DNA of 64,000 bases from Pseudomonas sp. 21 (GTDB lineage: Bacteria; Pseudomonadota; Gammaproteobacteria; Pseudomonadales; Pseudomonadaceae): positions 300,580 to 364,579 of the forward strand of contig NZ_JYOA01000004.1 of assembly GCF_000955805.1 (NCBI RefSeq). Direction: 5' to 3'. This document shows, piece after piece, positions 23,747-32,579 of the stretch; the first letter of the stretch is position 1; each line of letters begins with the position of its first letter. The notes under the pieces are model-generated. The model made no database searches and was not told the origin of the DNA. It saw nothing but the letters and a program-made list of their open reading frames with translations. A program made the position numbers and the translations under genes.

Positions 23747-25402
23747 ATGTCCGATACTTCGGCCCGCAACGGCGGCCAGATCCTCGTCGATGCCCTGCTG
23801 CGCCACGCGGTGGATACCGTCTACTGCATCCCCGGCGAAAGCTACCTGCCGGTGCTCGATGCCCTGCACGATGCAGCCGGCATCCAGACCATCGTCACCC
23901 GCCACGAAGGCGCCGCCTCGAACATGGCCGATGCCTACGGCAAGCTCACCGGCCGCCCCGGCATCTGCTTCGTCACCCGCGGGCCGGGCGCGACCCATGC
24001 GGCCAACGGCGTGCACACGGCGATGCAGGACTCGACGCCGATGATCCTGTTCATCGGCCAGGTGGAAAGCGCGTTCAAGGGGCGCGAAGCCTTCCAGGAA
24101 GTGGACTACCGGCAGATGTTCGGTGGCCTGGCCAAGTGGGCCACCGAGGTCGACGACATCCGCCGCCTCCCCGAGATCGTCGCCCGCGCCTTCCGCGTCT
24201 CCCAGTCCGGGCGGCCCGGCCCGGTGGTGATCGGGCTGCCGGAGGAAGTGCTGTTCGGCTCCGCGCAGGTAGCCGATGTAGCGCCGACACCCATCACCCA
24301 CGCCGCTCCCAGCGCCAGCGCGATGGCCGAACTGCGCGAGCGCCTGGGCCAGGCCCGGCGCCCGCTGCTGATCGTCGGCGGCACCGGCTGGACACCGGAA
24401 GCCTGCGCCCAGGTACGCGCCTTCGCCCACGCCAACCGCCTGCCGCTGGTGGCCTCGTTCCGCCGCCAGGACCTGATCGACAACCGCGACGAGCAGTACG
24501 CCGGCCAGCTCGGCTTCGGCGCCTCGCCCAAGCTCACCGCGCGCGTTCAGGAAGCCGACCTGCTGCTGGTGCTCGGCTCGCGCCTGAGCGAAACGCCCAC
24601 TGCCGGCTACAGCCTGATCCAGAGCCCGCGGCCGCTGCAGGGCATGATCCACGTGTACCCCGACGCCAGCGAGCTGGGCCGTGTCTACCAGGCGGACCAG
24701 GGCATCCAGGCCGGCATGCCGGAGATCGCCGCCGCCCTCGCTGGCCTCGCGCCCCTGACCGAAACGCCCTGGGCCGAATGGACCGCTTCAGCCCGCGCCG
24801 ATTACCTCAGCTACATCACCCCGCCGCAGGACGCAGCACCGCCGCAGGGCGTGGACCTCACGCAGGTGGTCCAGTACCTCAACGAAACGCTGCCGGACGA
24901 CGCGGTGATCAGCAATGGCGCCGGCAACTATGCCGTCTGGGTGCACCGTTTCTACCGCTATCGCTCGCCGCGCAGCCAGCTCGCCCCCACCAACGGCGCC
25001 ATGGGCTACGGCTTCCCCGCCGCCATCGCCGCCAAGCTGCGCGATCCGCAGCGCAGCGTGGTGTGCTTCGCCGGCGACGGCTGCTTCATGATGTACCCGC
25101 AGGAGCTGGCCACCGCCGCTCAGTACGGCGCGGCGCTGACCGTCATCGTGGTCAACAACGGCATGCTCGGCACCATCCGCATGCACCAGGAACGCGAATA
25201 CCCCGGCCGCATCAGTGCCACGCAGCTGCGCAACCCGGACTTCGTCGCCCTCGCCCGCGCCTTCGGCGCCCACGGCGAGCTGGTCGAACGTACCGAGGAC
25301 TTCGCCGGCGCCTTCGAGCGCGCCCAGGCCAGCGGCAAACCCTCCCTGATCGAGCTGCGCACCGACCCGAAGCAGATCACGCCGATCGCCCGACTGCCGT
25401 GA
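23747..25402 (+). CDS. Thiamine-diphosphate enzyme, acetolactate-synthase-like
   Basis: 551 residues with all three domains of the TPP decarboxylase/acetolactate synthase family. The N-terminal domain contains VYCIPGESYLPVL and the cofactor glutamate in TRHEGAASNMADAYG. A central nucleotide-binding-like domain follows (PLLIVGGTGW). The C-terminal GDGCFMM...VNNG motif binds TPP-Mg. No small subunit is encoded nearby, so biosynthetic acetolactate synthase is unlikely; a 2-oxoacid decarboxylase or benzaldehyde-lyase-like activity is possible. The frame opens 29 codons earlier; the ATG at 23747 fits the family start. The SLC13 carrier gene lies 95 bp downstream. Confidence 0.85.
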   Translation: MSDTSARNGGQILVDALLRHAVDTVYCIPGESYLPVLDALHDAAGIQTIVTRHEGAASNMADAYGKLTGRPGICFVTRGPGATHAANGVHTAMQDSTPMILFIGQVESAFKGREAFQEVDYRQMFGGLAKWATEVDDIRRLPEIVARAFRVSQSGRPGPVVIGLPEEVLFGSAQVADVAPTPITHAAPSASAMAELRERLGQARRPLLIVGGTGWTPEACAQVRAFAHANRLPLVASFRRQDLIDNRDEQYAGQLGFGASPKLTARVQEADLLLVLGSRLSETPTAGYSLIQSPRPLQGMIHVYPDASELGRVYQADQGIQAGMPEIAAALAGLAPLTETPWAEWTASARADYLSYITPPQDAAPPQGVDLTQVVQYLNETLPDDAVISNGAGNYAVWVHRFYRYRSPRSQLAPTNGAMGYGFPAAIAAKLRDPQRSVVCFAGDGCFMMYPQELATAAQYGAALTVIVVNNGMLGTIRMHQEREYPGRISATQLRNPDFVALARAFGAHGELVERTEDFAGAFERAQASGKPSLIELRTDPKQITPIARLP

Positions 25403-25497
25403 CCAGGGGGGCGAGGCTTCGCTAAGCTGCATCGGATCAACGCCAGGTGCCCGCCACAACGGGCACAATGGCGCGCCGAAAAAAGCTAGGGAAGCGC

Positions 25498-27327
25498 ATG
25501 AGTCTGCCACTGATCTGGGTCCTCGCCCTGCTCGCCACCGCGATCGGGCTGTTCGTCACCAACCGCCCGCGGATGGACGTGGTCGCCCTGCTGGTCATGG
25601 TCGCCCTGCCGTTGTCCGGCGTGCTCAGCGTGCAGGAGTCGCTGGCCGGCTTCGCCGATCCCAACGTCATCCTGATCGCCGCGCTGTTCGTCATCGGCGA
25701 AGGCCTGGTGCGCACCGGCGTCGCCTACCGCATCGGCGAATGGCTGACCCGCCGCGCCGGCTCCAGCGAGACGCGCCTGCTGGTGCTGCTGATGCTGGCC
25801 GTGGCCGGTCTCGGCTCGGTGATGAGCTCCACCGGCGTGGTCGCCATCTTCATCCCCGTGGTGCTGAGCATCGCCGCGCGCCTGCACGTCTCGCCACGCC
25901 GGCTGATGATGCCGCTGAGCTTCGCCGGGCTGATCAGCGGCATGCTCACCCTGGTCGCCACCGCGCCCAACGTGGTGGTGCACAGCGAGCTGGTGCGCGA
26001 GGGTTCGAAAGGCTTCGGCTTCTTCAGCTTCACGCCGTTCGGCCTGGTCGTGCTGGTGCTCGGCGTCGGCTACATGCTGGTGGCGCGGCGCTGGCTGGGC
26101 GATGACGCCGGCGACGACAAGCAGAGCGTCAAGCGCCGCACCCTCAGCGACCTGATCCGCGACTACCAGCTGGCCGGCCGCGAACGCCGCCTGCGCATCC
26201 GCGCCGACTCGCAACTGGTGGGCATGAGCCTGGCCGACGTGGAGCTGCGCGCCCGCGCCGGGACCAACGTGGTGGCCATCGAGCGCATGGTGCACTTCCG
26301 CCTGAAGATCCTGACGCCCAGCGCCAACATCGTGCTGCACGCCGGTGACGTGTTGCTGGTGGATATCTCCGGCGAGCGCAACGACCTGCTGGGCATGTAC
26401 CACGAGTTCGGCCTGGAACCGCTGAGCCTGCAGGGCGACTACTTCACCGAGCGCGCCCACGAAGTCGGCATGGCCGAGGTCACCCTGCCGCCGGAGTCCG
26501 GGTTGCTGGGCAGGAGCGTGCGCGACCTGGAGTTCCGCAGCCAGTACGGCCTCAACGTAGTGGGCCTGCGGCGTAACCGTGAAGCACTGGTGGAGGGGCT
26601 GCTGGAGGCCAAGCTGAAGGTCGGCGACACCCTGCTGGTGATCGGCGACTGGAAGGAAATCCGCCAGCTGCAGGCGCGCAGCCGCGACTTCCTGGTGCTC
26701 AGCCTGCCCGCCGAAGTCGACGAAGCGGCGCCCGCCGCCAGCCAGGCGCCCCACGCACTGTTCAGCCTGGCGGTGATGGTGATCCTGATGGTCAGCGGTC
26801 TGGTGCCCAACGTCATGGCCGCGCTGATCGCCTGCCTGCTGATGGGCGCGTTTCGCTGCATCGACATGGACAGCGCCTACCGCGCCATCCACTGGCAGAG
26901 CCTGCTGCTGATCGTCGGCATGCTGCCCTTCGCCCTGGCGCTGCAGAAGACCGGCGGCATCACCCTGGCAGTCAACGGCCTGGTCGGCGCACTCGGCGGG
27001 GCCGGCACCTATGCCATCCTCGCCAGCCTGTTCGCGCTCACGGCGGTGATCGGCCTGTTCATCTCCAACACCGCCACCGCCGTGCTCATGGCACCGGTCG
27101 CCATCGCCACGGCCAAGGCGCTGGGCGCCTCCCCCGAAGCCTTCGCGATGATCGTCGCGCTGGCCGCGTCGGCCGCCTTCATGACGCCGATTTCTTCGCC
27201 GGTCAATACTCTGGTGCTCGGCCCCGGCCGCTATCGCTTCGGAGATTTCGTCAAGGTTGGCGTACCCTTCACCATTCTGGTGATGATCGTCAGCGTTGTG
27301 CTGGTACCCTGGCTGCTGCCGCTGTAG
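25498..27327 (+). CDS. SLC13-family anion permease with two RCK-C domains
   Basis: 609-residue inner-membrane carrier. About five helices in residues 4-200 (including [20 protein letters not shown] and [13 protein letters not shown]), two cytoplasmic TrkA-C/RCK-C modules at about 215-300 and 315-400, then a second membrane half with [14 protein letters not shown], the sodium/carboxylate motif of the DASS family. Transport of dicarboxylate, sulfate or a similar anion is likely. The ATG at 25498 has AGGGAAG upstream. May share a transcript with the TPP enzyme before it. Confidence 0.88.
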   Translation: MSLPLIWVLALLATAIGLFVTNRPRMDVVALLVMVALPLSGVLSVQESLAGFADPNVILIAALFVIGEGLVRTGVAYRIGEWLTRRAGSSETRLLVLLMLAVAGLGSVMSSTGVVAIFIPVVLSIAARLHVSPRRLMMPLSFAGLISGMLTLVATAPNVVVHSELVREGSKGFGFFSFTPFGLVVLVLGVGYMLVARRWLGDDAGDDKQSVKRRTLSDLIRDYQLAGRERRLRIRADSQLVGMSLADVELRARAGTNVVAIERMVHFRLKILTPSANIVLHAGDVLLVDISGERNDLLGMYHEFGLEPLSLQGDYFTERAHEVGMAEVTLPPESGLLGRSVRDLEFRSQYGLNVVGLRRNREALVEGLLEAKLKVGDTLLVIGDWKEIRQLQARSRDFLVLSLPAEVDEAAPAASQAPHALFSLAVMVILMVSGLVPNVMAALIACLLMGAFRCIDMDSAYRAIHWQSLLLIVGMLPFALALQKTGGITLAVNGLVGALGGAGTYAILASLFALTAVIGLFISNTATAVLMAPVAIATAKALGASPEAFAMIVALAASAAFMTPISSPVNTLVLGPGRYRFGDFVKVGVPFTILVMIVSVVLVPWLLPL

Positions 27328-27361
27328 CCGCCGACTACAAGATCACCAAGGAAACGTCACG

Positions 27362-27658
27362 ATGGAAGTGAGCAAGACCAAAAGCAGTTTCTACCGCCGC
27401 CTGTACGTCGCCTGGCTGATCGACAGCGGCACCGCCACCAGCGTCCCGGCGCTGATGGAAGCCACCGGCATGCCCCGGCGCACCGCCCAGGACACCCTGG
27501 CCGCGCTGGCCGACCTGGACATCGACTGCGCCTTCGAGCAGCACGACGGCGAACGCAACAACGCCGGCCACTACCGCATCCGCGACTGGGGGGCCATCGA
27601 TCCGCGCTGGATTGCCGCGCACCTGCCGAAGATCAAGGACATCCTGCAGTACCCCTGA
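27362..27658 (+). CDS. Small winged-helix DNA-binding protein
   Basis: 98 residues. The segment SVPALMEATGMPRRTAQDTLAALADL reads as a helix-turn-helix, followed by a short wing and a C-terminal tail (HYRIRDWGAIDPRWI). No ligand domain is visible. AAGGA lies upstream of the ATG at 27362. It starts 34 bp after the permease gene and ends 9 bp before the VTT-domain gene, so it belongs to a plus-strand gene string. Target genes are unknown. Confidence 0.75.
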   Translation: MEVSKTKSSFYRRLYVAWLIDSGTATSVPALMEATGMPRRTAQDTLAALADLDIDCAFEQHDGERNNAGHYRIRDWGAIDPRWIAAHLPKIKDILQYP

Positions 27659-27667
27659 GCCGCCATC

Positions 27668-28246
27668 ATGCTTGCCGTCCCACCCGCCCTCTGGCGCTTG
27701 CGCCGACTGATCCTGCTGCTCGCCTTCGCCGGGGTGCTGGCCCTGCTCTATCGCGCCAGCGGCCTGCACGAGGAATTCAGCCTCGACTACCTGCGCGACG
27801 AGCTGGCCGACAACCGCCTGCGCGGCCTGCTGCTGTTCGTCGGCCTGTTCGCCCTGGGCAACCTGCTGCACATCCCCGGCCTGCTGTTCCTCGCTGCCGC
27901 CGTACTTGCGATGGGCAAGCTCTGGGGCGGGTTGATTACCTACGCCGCCGCCCTGTTTTCCTGCGGATTCACCTTCCTCGTCGTGCGCGCCGTGGGCGGC
28001 AATGGCCTGCGGCTGCTGAACAACAAGCTGACCCGCGCCATCTTCAGCCACCTCGACCAGCGCCCGGCGACCGGCGTGTTCCTCCTGCGCCACGCCTTCA
28101 TCACCTCGCCGACGCTGAACTACAGCCTGGCCCTCTCCGGCATCGGCTTCGGGCCGTACATGCTCGGTACGGCGCTCGGCCTGCCGATCCCGCTGCTGCT
28201 GTGTTGCCTGCTGTTCGACCGCCTGGGCAGCCTGCTGATCGGCTGA
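27668..28246 (+). CDS. TVP38/TMEM64 (VTT-domain) membrane protein
   Basis: 192-residue inner-membrane protein with about five hydrophobic segments. GNLLHIPGLLFLAAAVLAMG followed by G-x-x-x-x-Y-A-A-A and the FLLRHAFITSPTLNYSLALSGIGF region matches the VTT (SNARE-associated/DedA-like) domain. Family members are implicated in lipid scrambling or envelope homeostasis; the substrate here is unknown. It lies 9 bp after the winged-helix gene. Confidence 0.82.
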   Translation: MLAVPPALWRLRRLILLLAFAGVLALLYRASGLHEEFSLDYLRDELADNRLRGLLLFVGLFALGNLLHIPGLLFLAAAVLAMGKLWGGLITYAAALFSCGFTFLVVRAVGGNGLRLLNNKLTRAIFSHLDQRPATGVFLLRHAFITSPTLNYSLALSGIGFGPYMLGTALGLPIPLLLCCLLFDRLGSLLIG

Positions 28247-28303
28247 GGCGCGGCAAGCGCATCTGTGGGAAAATCGCCCTCCGCTTCCCTGCCCGCGCCC
28301 GCC

Positions 28304-29287
28304 ATGCCGAAACCGCCGAAACGCCCCGCCGCCCAACCCGAGCCCCTGCGCGACCCCGCCGCCAAGCGGCCGAACCTGCTGCACCCGCGCAACCGCCACC
28401 AGGGACACTACGATTTCCCGGCGCTGATCGAAGGTTGTCCGGAGCTGGGCCGCTTCGTCATCACCAACCCCTACGGCAAGCCGAGCATCGATTTCGCCAG
28501 CCCCGAGGCAGTGCGCGTGTTCAACCGCGCGTTGCTGAAAGCGCAATACGGCATCGGCCAGTGGGACATCCCCGCCGGCTTCCTCTGCCCGCCGATTCCC
28601 GGCCGGGCGGACTACGTGCACTACCTCGCCGACCTGCTTGCCGGGGAAAACGGCGGCAGCGTGCCGCGCGGGCCTGACGTGCGCGTGCTGGACATCGGCG
28701 TCGGCGCCAACTGCATCTACCCGCTGATCGGCCACCGCGACTACGGCTGGCGCTTCCTCGGCTCGGACATCGAACCGGCCGCCCTCGCTTCCGCCCACGC
28801 CATCGTCAACGGCAATCCGGGCCTTTCCGAGGCCATCGAACTGCGCCAGCAGCACAATCCCAAGCACATCTTCCGCGGCCTGCTCGATGCCGATGAGCGC
28901 TTCGACGCGACCCTGTGCAACCCGCCTTTCCATGCCTCGCCCGAGGAAGCCAGCAGCGGCAGCCGGCGCAAATGGAAGAACCTCGGCAAGCTCGACCCGT
29001 CGCGCCAGTTGCCCAAGCTGAACTTTGGCGGGCAGAGCAACGAGCTCTGGTGCGAAGGCGGCGAGATCGCCTTCCTGCGCAAGCTGGCGGCGGAAAGCGC
29101 GGAGGTCGGCCAGCAGGTACGCTGGTTCAGCTCGCTGGTGTCCAAGGCCGGCAACCTCGACGACTTCCGCCGCGCCCTGAAGAAGGCCGGCGCCATCTCC
29201 ATTCGCACCGTGGACATGGCCCAGGGCCAGAAGCAGAGCCGCTTCGTCGCCTGGACCTTCCTCGAGCCGGAGCATCGCCACCGCTGA
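28304..29287 (+). CDS. rlmF: 23S rRNA (adenine(1618)-N6)-methyltransferase
   Basis: Methylates A1618 of 23S rRNA. 327 residues from the ATG at 28304 ([11 protein letters not shown]). The basic N-terminus leads to [13 protein letters not shown], a signature of RlmF. The SAM site is [15 protein letters not shown], the acidic loop is [11 protein letters not shown], and the catalytic motif is [13 protein letters not shown] 13 codons upstream is in frame but gives no family match. Convergent with the MFS gene, only 1 bp apart. Confidence 0.94.
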   Translation: MPKPPKRPAAQPEPLRDPAAKRPNLLHPRNRHQGHYDFPALIEGCPELGRFVITNPYGKPSIDFASPEAVRVFNRALLKAQYGIGQWDIPAGFLCPPIPGRADYVHYLADLLAGENGGSVPRGPDVRVLDIGVGANCIYPLIGHRDYGWRFLGSDIEPAALASAHAIVNGNPGLSEAIELRQQHNPKHIFRGLLDADERFDATLCNPPFHASPEEASSGSRRKWKNLGKLDPSRQLPKLNFGGQSNELWCEGGEIAFLRKLAAESAEVGQQVRWFSSLVSKAGNLDDFRRALKKAGAISIRTVDMAQGQKQSRFVAWTFLEPEHRHR

Positions 29288-29288
29288 C

Positions 29289-30812
29289 TCACGCCTCGGC
29301 GGCCAGTACCGGCGCCCGCTCCCGGCCCAGCAGCAGGAACACCAGCCCGGCGACCATGAAGGTCACACCCGCCAGCAGCTCCAGCACCCGGCTGAACACC
29401 GCGACGTAATCGCTGCGCAGTTGCTCCGGTGGCAACTGCGGCAGTTGCTCGACGACCGCCGCCAGGTTGCCGATGGCCAGCTGGTTGGCACTCATCAGGC
29501 GCTCCGCCGGGGCCAGTCCCAGCGGCTCCAGCTGCGCGGCAATCAGGGTTGCCAGCAAGGCACCGACCACCGCGATGGCCACCGCATCGGCGGACACCCG
29601 CACCGTGTTGAAGATGCCGGTCGCCATGCCAGCACGCTCGCGCTCCACGACACTCACCGCCAGCCCATCCATCAGCCCCCAGGGCAGGCCGATACCGATG
29701 CCGATCACCAGCAGCGGCGCATCCGGCGCGACGCCTCCCGCCAGGTTGCGCGCCAGCCACAGCAACCCGCCCGCCACGATCAACAGGCCGATCGCCGACA
29801 GGCTGCCGGCGCTGAAATGCTTCGCCAGCAACGCCGCCAGGAAGGGCACTATCAGCAGCGGCGCCGACAGCGCCAGCATGGTCCAGCCGGCTTGCAGCGC
29901 GCCCTGCCCTTCGACTCCGATGAAGCGTCCCGGCAACAGCACGATCAGCACCACGTAGGCGAAAGCCGGCGACGCACCCAACAGCTGCACGCCGACGAAA
30001 CGCCAGTGATTGAACAGCGAGAGGTCCAGCAGCGGCCGTTCGACGCGACGCTCGATGGCGATGAACGCCGCCAGGAGCACAGCACTCGCCGCCAGCGTGA
30101 GGATGACTGCAACGCTGCTCCAGCCCTGTTCCGGCGCCAGCAGCAGGCCGTAGGTGAACAGGCCGAGCGCGGCGGTGAAGCTCAGCGCGCCGGGCCAGTC
30201 CAGCCCGCGCGCCTGTGGGTCGCGGGTCTCGCGGCAGAAGCGCACGACCACCGGCACCGAGGCCAGTGCACACACCGCCGGCACCAGGAATACCCAGCGC
30301 CAGCCCGGCCCGTCGGTGAGCCAGCCGGCGAGCAGCGGGCCGAAGGCCAGGCCAACACCGAAGGTCGTACCCAAGAGGCTGAATACCCGCGTGCGAATGG
30401 GTCCGTCGAACTCCTGCGCCAGCGCCGCCATGGCGGCGGCGAAGGCTGCCGACCCTCCGGCGCCCTGCAATACCCGCAGCAGGTCGATAGCCGCCACCGA
30501 ACCGGCCAGCGGAATCGCCAGGGTGGTCACGCAGAACAGCGCCAGGCCGACCAGCCAGACACGCTTGCGCCCGTAGACGTCCGCCAGGCTGCCGGCCGCC
30601 ATCATTGCCGCGCCATAGGCCAGCACGTAGCCGTTGACGATCCAGTTCAGCGCCACCGCCGAGCCGCCCAGCTCATGGGCAATGGCCGGCAGCACCACGG
30701 CCGGGCCGGTGAAGCACAGGGGAATCAGCACCGCCGTCAGGCTGGCGGCGAGCAACAGCAACCAGCGCGAAGCCTCGGATCGGTGTTCAGGGGTGTCATG
30801 GGAAGGGTTCAT
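29289..30812 (-). CDS. MFS drug-efflux transporter, DHA2 (14-TM) type
   Basis: 507 residues with about 14 helices. Motif A is present after TM2 (GSLADVYGRKRVW) and the TM5 antiporter motif C-like region appears in GVGLAFGPLLAGWLTD. It resembles EmrB/QacA proton-driven exporters of hydrophobic compounds. Divergent from a LysR gene, with a palindromic site between, which suggests induction of the exporter by that regulator. No partner membrane-fusion protein is encoded next to it. Confidence 0.88.
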   Translation of the reverse strand: MNPSHDTPEHRSEASRWLLLLAASLTAVLIPLCFTGPAVVLPAIAHELGGSAVALNWIVNGYVLAYGAAMMAAGSLADVYGRKRVWLVGLALFCVTTLAIPLAGSVAAIDLLRVLQGAGGSAAFAAAMAALAQEFDGPIRTRVFSLLGTTFGVGLAFGPLLAGWLTDGPGWRWVFLVPAVCALASVPVVVRFCRETRDPQARGLDWPGALSFTAALGLFTYGLLLAPEQGWSSVAVILTLAASAVLLAAFIAIERRVERPLLDLSLFNHWRFVGVQLLGASPAFAYVVLIVLLPGRFIGVEGQGALQAGWTMLALSAPLLIVPFLAALLAKHFSAGSLSAIGLLIVAGGLLWLARNLAGGVAPDAPLLVIGIGIGLPWGLMDGLAVSVVERERAGMATGIFNTVRVSADAVAIAVVGALLATLIAAQLEPLGLAPAERLMSANQLAIGNLAAVVEQLPQLPPEQLRSDYVAVFSRVLELLAGVTFMVAGLVFLLLGRERAPVLAAEA

Positions 30813-30898
30813 GGTGGGTCCGCAAGGAATCGAGGAAGACCCGCCGAAAGCTAATCAACCCGGCATTGCGGAAAAACAGGCTAGGATTCCGAATTAAA

Positions 30899-30914
30899 CG
30901 GACAACATTGTCCG
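30899..30914. promoter_or_regulatory. Palindrome between the MFS and LysR genes, probable operator
   Basis: CGGACAA-CA-TTGTCCG: a perfect 7-bp inverted repeat in the 152-bp divergent intergenic region, 51 bp before the LysR start and 87 bp before the MFS start. LysR sites are usually T-N11-A dyads of similar size. Binding by this regulator is inferred. Confidence 0.6.
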
Positions 30915-30964
30915 CAATCGATCTTTCATCACGCGGCACAATGGCCGCCCGCCCGCACGGATAC

Positions 30965-31861
30965 ATGTCCATGGACAGCCTCAACGGCCTGCGCGTCTTT
31001 CTCCAGGTCGCCGACTCCCTGAGCTTCGCCCAGGCCGCGCGCCTGCTCGGTCTCTCCGCTTCGGCGGTGGGCAAGAGCATTGCGCGCCTGGAGGAGCGCC
31101 TGGGCGTGCGCCTGTTCCATCGCAGCACCCGCAGCTTGAGCCTCTCCAACGAAGGCCAGCTGTTCCTCGAACGTTGCCGGCGCATCCTCGACGAACTCGA
31201 AGCGGCGGAGCAGGAACTGGCGCTGTCCACCCAGCAGGCTCGCGGCCGACTGAAGATCAGCATGCCGCTGGTGGCCGGCCTGCTGCCGCAGGTGCTGCCG
31301 GAATTCCTCCGCTGCTATCCCCGCATCCAGCTGGATATCGACTTCACCGACCGACTGGTGGACGTCATCGAAGAGGGTTTCGACCTCGTGGTGCGCGGTG
31401 GCGAGCTGCGTGACTCGCGCCTCAAGGCTCGTAAGCTGGGCGACTTCAGCCTGCTGCTGGTGGCCTCGCCCGGCTATCTGCGCCAGTACGGCACGCCCCG
31501 GCGGCCGGCGGACCTCAACGAGCACCTGTGCCTGCACTACCGCTATCCGAGCAGCGGGCTGGTGCAGCGCTGGCCGCTCAAGCTCGCCCCCGGCGAAGCG
31601 GAACCACGCCTGGACGGCGGGCTGGTCTGCAACACCGCCGACATGCTGATCAACGTCGCCAGCCAGGGCATGGGCATCGCCTGCCTGCCCGACTTCGCGG
31701 TGCGCAGCGCGCTGAACGACGGCCGGCTGGTACAGGTGCTGAGCGAACACACCACGCACCAGGGCAGCTTCCACGCACTCTGGCCAGCGGGGCGGCGCAT
31801 GTCGCTGAAGCTGCGGGTGTTCCTCGACTTCCTCGGCGACCGCCTGTTCGTCACTCGTTAA
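30965..31861 (+). CDS. LysR-family transcriptional regulator
   Basis: 298 residues. N-terminal HTH (about 1-60: FLQVADSLSFAQAARLLGLSASAVGKSIARLEERLGVRLF), linker helix, and a substrate-binding domain with LDIDFTDRLVDVIEEGFDLVVR. It belongs to the CrgA/AaeR-like LysR branch. The frame begins at 30866, but ATG at 30965 (or 30971) gives the standard N-terminus. Probably controls the divergent MFS exporter. Confidence 0.9.
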   Translation: MSMDSLNGLRVFLQVADSLSFAQAARLLGLSASAVGKSIARLEERLGVRLFHRSTRSLSLSNEGQLFLERCRRILDELEAAEQELALSTQQARGRLKISMPLVAGLLPQVLPEFLRCYPRIQLDIDFTDRLVDVIEEGFDLVVRGGELRDSRLKARKLGDFSLLLVASPGYLRQYGTPRRPADLNEHLCLHYRYPSSGLVQRWPLKLAPGEAEPRLDGGLVCNTADMLINVASQGMGIACLPDFAVRSALNDGRLVQVLSEHTTHQGSFHALWPAGRRMSLKLRVFLDFLGDRLFVTR

Positions 31862-31867
31862 GGCGGC

Positions 31868-32410
31868 TCAGCGGATGAACTGCTTGCTGATCTCGCGGAA
31901 GACTTCCGTTCCCGCGCGTTCCAGCCACTCGAAGGCGACCATCTCCCGCGAGACGATCACCGCGCCGGCCTGACGCATCCGCTCCAGCGCCAATGCCTTG
32001 TCCTGTGGGCGGCGCGAGCCGACAGCCTCGTCCACCACGTAGACCTGGCGATCTTCGGCGAGCAGCCCGAGCACCGTCTGCAACACACAGACGTGTGCCT
32101 CGGTGCCGCACACCACGAACTGCCGGCGATCGCCGCCGGGCATCTGCAACAGGCCGGGATCGGTGACGGCGGAGAAGGCGATCTTCTCCAGCACCTCGCC
32201 TTCGGCCAGCTCGCCGCGCAGCGCCGGCAGTGTGGCGCCGAGCCCCTTCGGGTACTGCTCGGTCGCCAGCACCGGCACGCCCAACCGGCGCGCGATGGCC
32301 AGCAGCCAGGCGCTGTGCTCCAGCACTGCCTCGTTGTCGTGGATGGCTGGGAACAAGCGTTCCTGGATGTCGATGATCAGCAGGGTCGAGGCCTGGGCGC
32401 GCAGCAGCAT
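31868..32410 (-). CDS. Isochorismatase-like cysteine hydrolase
   Basis: 180 residues of the YcaC/nicotinamidase-like fold. Triad residues: Asp in LLIIDIQERL, Lys in EKIAFSAV, and Cys in CGTEAHVCVLQT, with the cis-peptide region VCGTEAHVC intact. True isochorismatase partners are absent, so it probably hydrolyses another small amide. The ATG at 32410 follows AAGGAGG. Convergent with LysR (6-bp gap) and divergent from the DLH-fusion gene. Confidence 0.88.
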   Translation of the reverse strand: MLLRAQASTLLIIDIQERLFPAIHDNEAVLEHSAWLLAIARRLGVPVLATEQYPKGLGATLPALRGELAEGEVLEKIAFSAVTDPGLLQMPGGDRRQFVVCGTEAHVCVLQTVLGLLAEDRQVYVVDEAVGSRRPQDKALALERMRQAGAVIVSREMVAFEWLERAGTEVFREISKQFIR

Positions 32411-32579
32411 CGGGGTGTCCTCCTTGCGTTCGAAAGCGGGAAAGCGAACCCGAGTTGTGGTCCCCTGGCAGCGCACTGTCAACCGCCATCGCACCATTGG
32501 CCACTTGGCAGGCGGCGCGCCAGCCCGCACCCTATGCGTCGCCAGAACACCACAACAACGAGCCTGGGAGACAGGGAAC

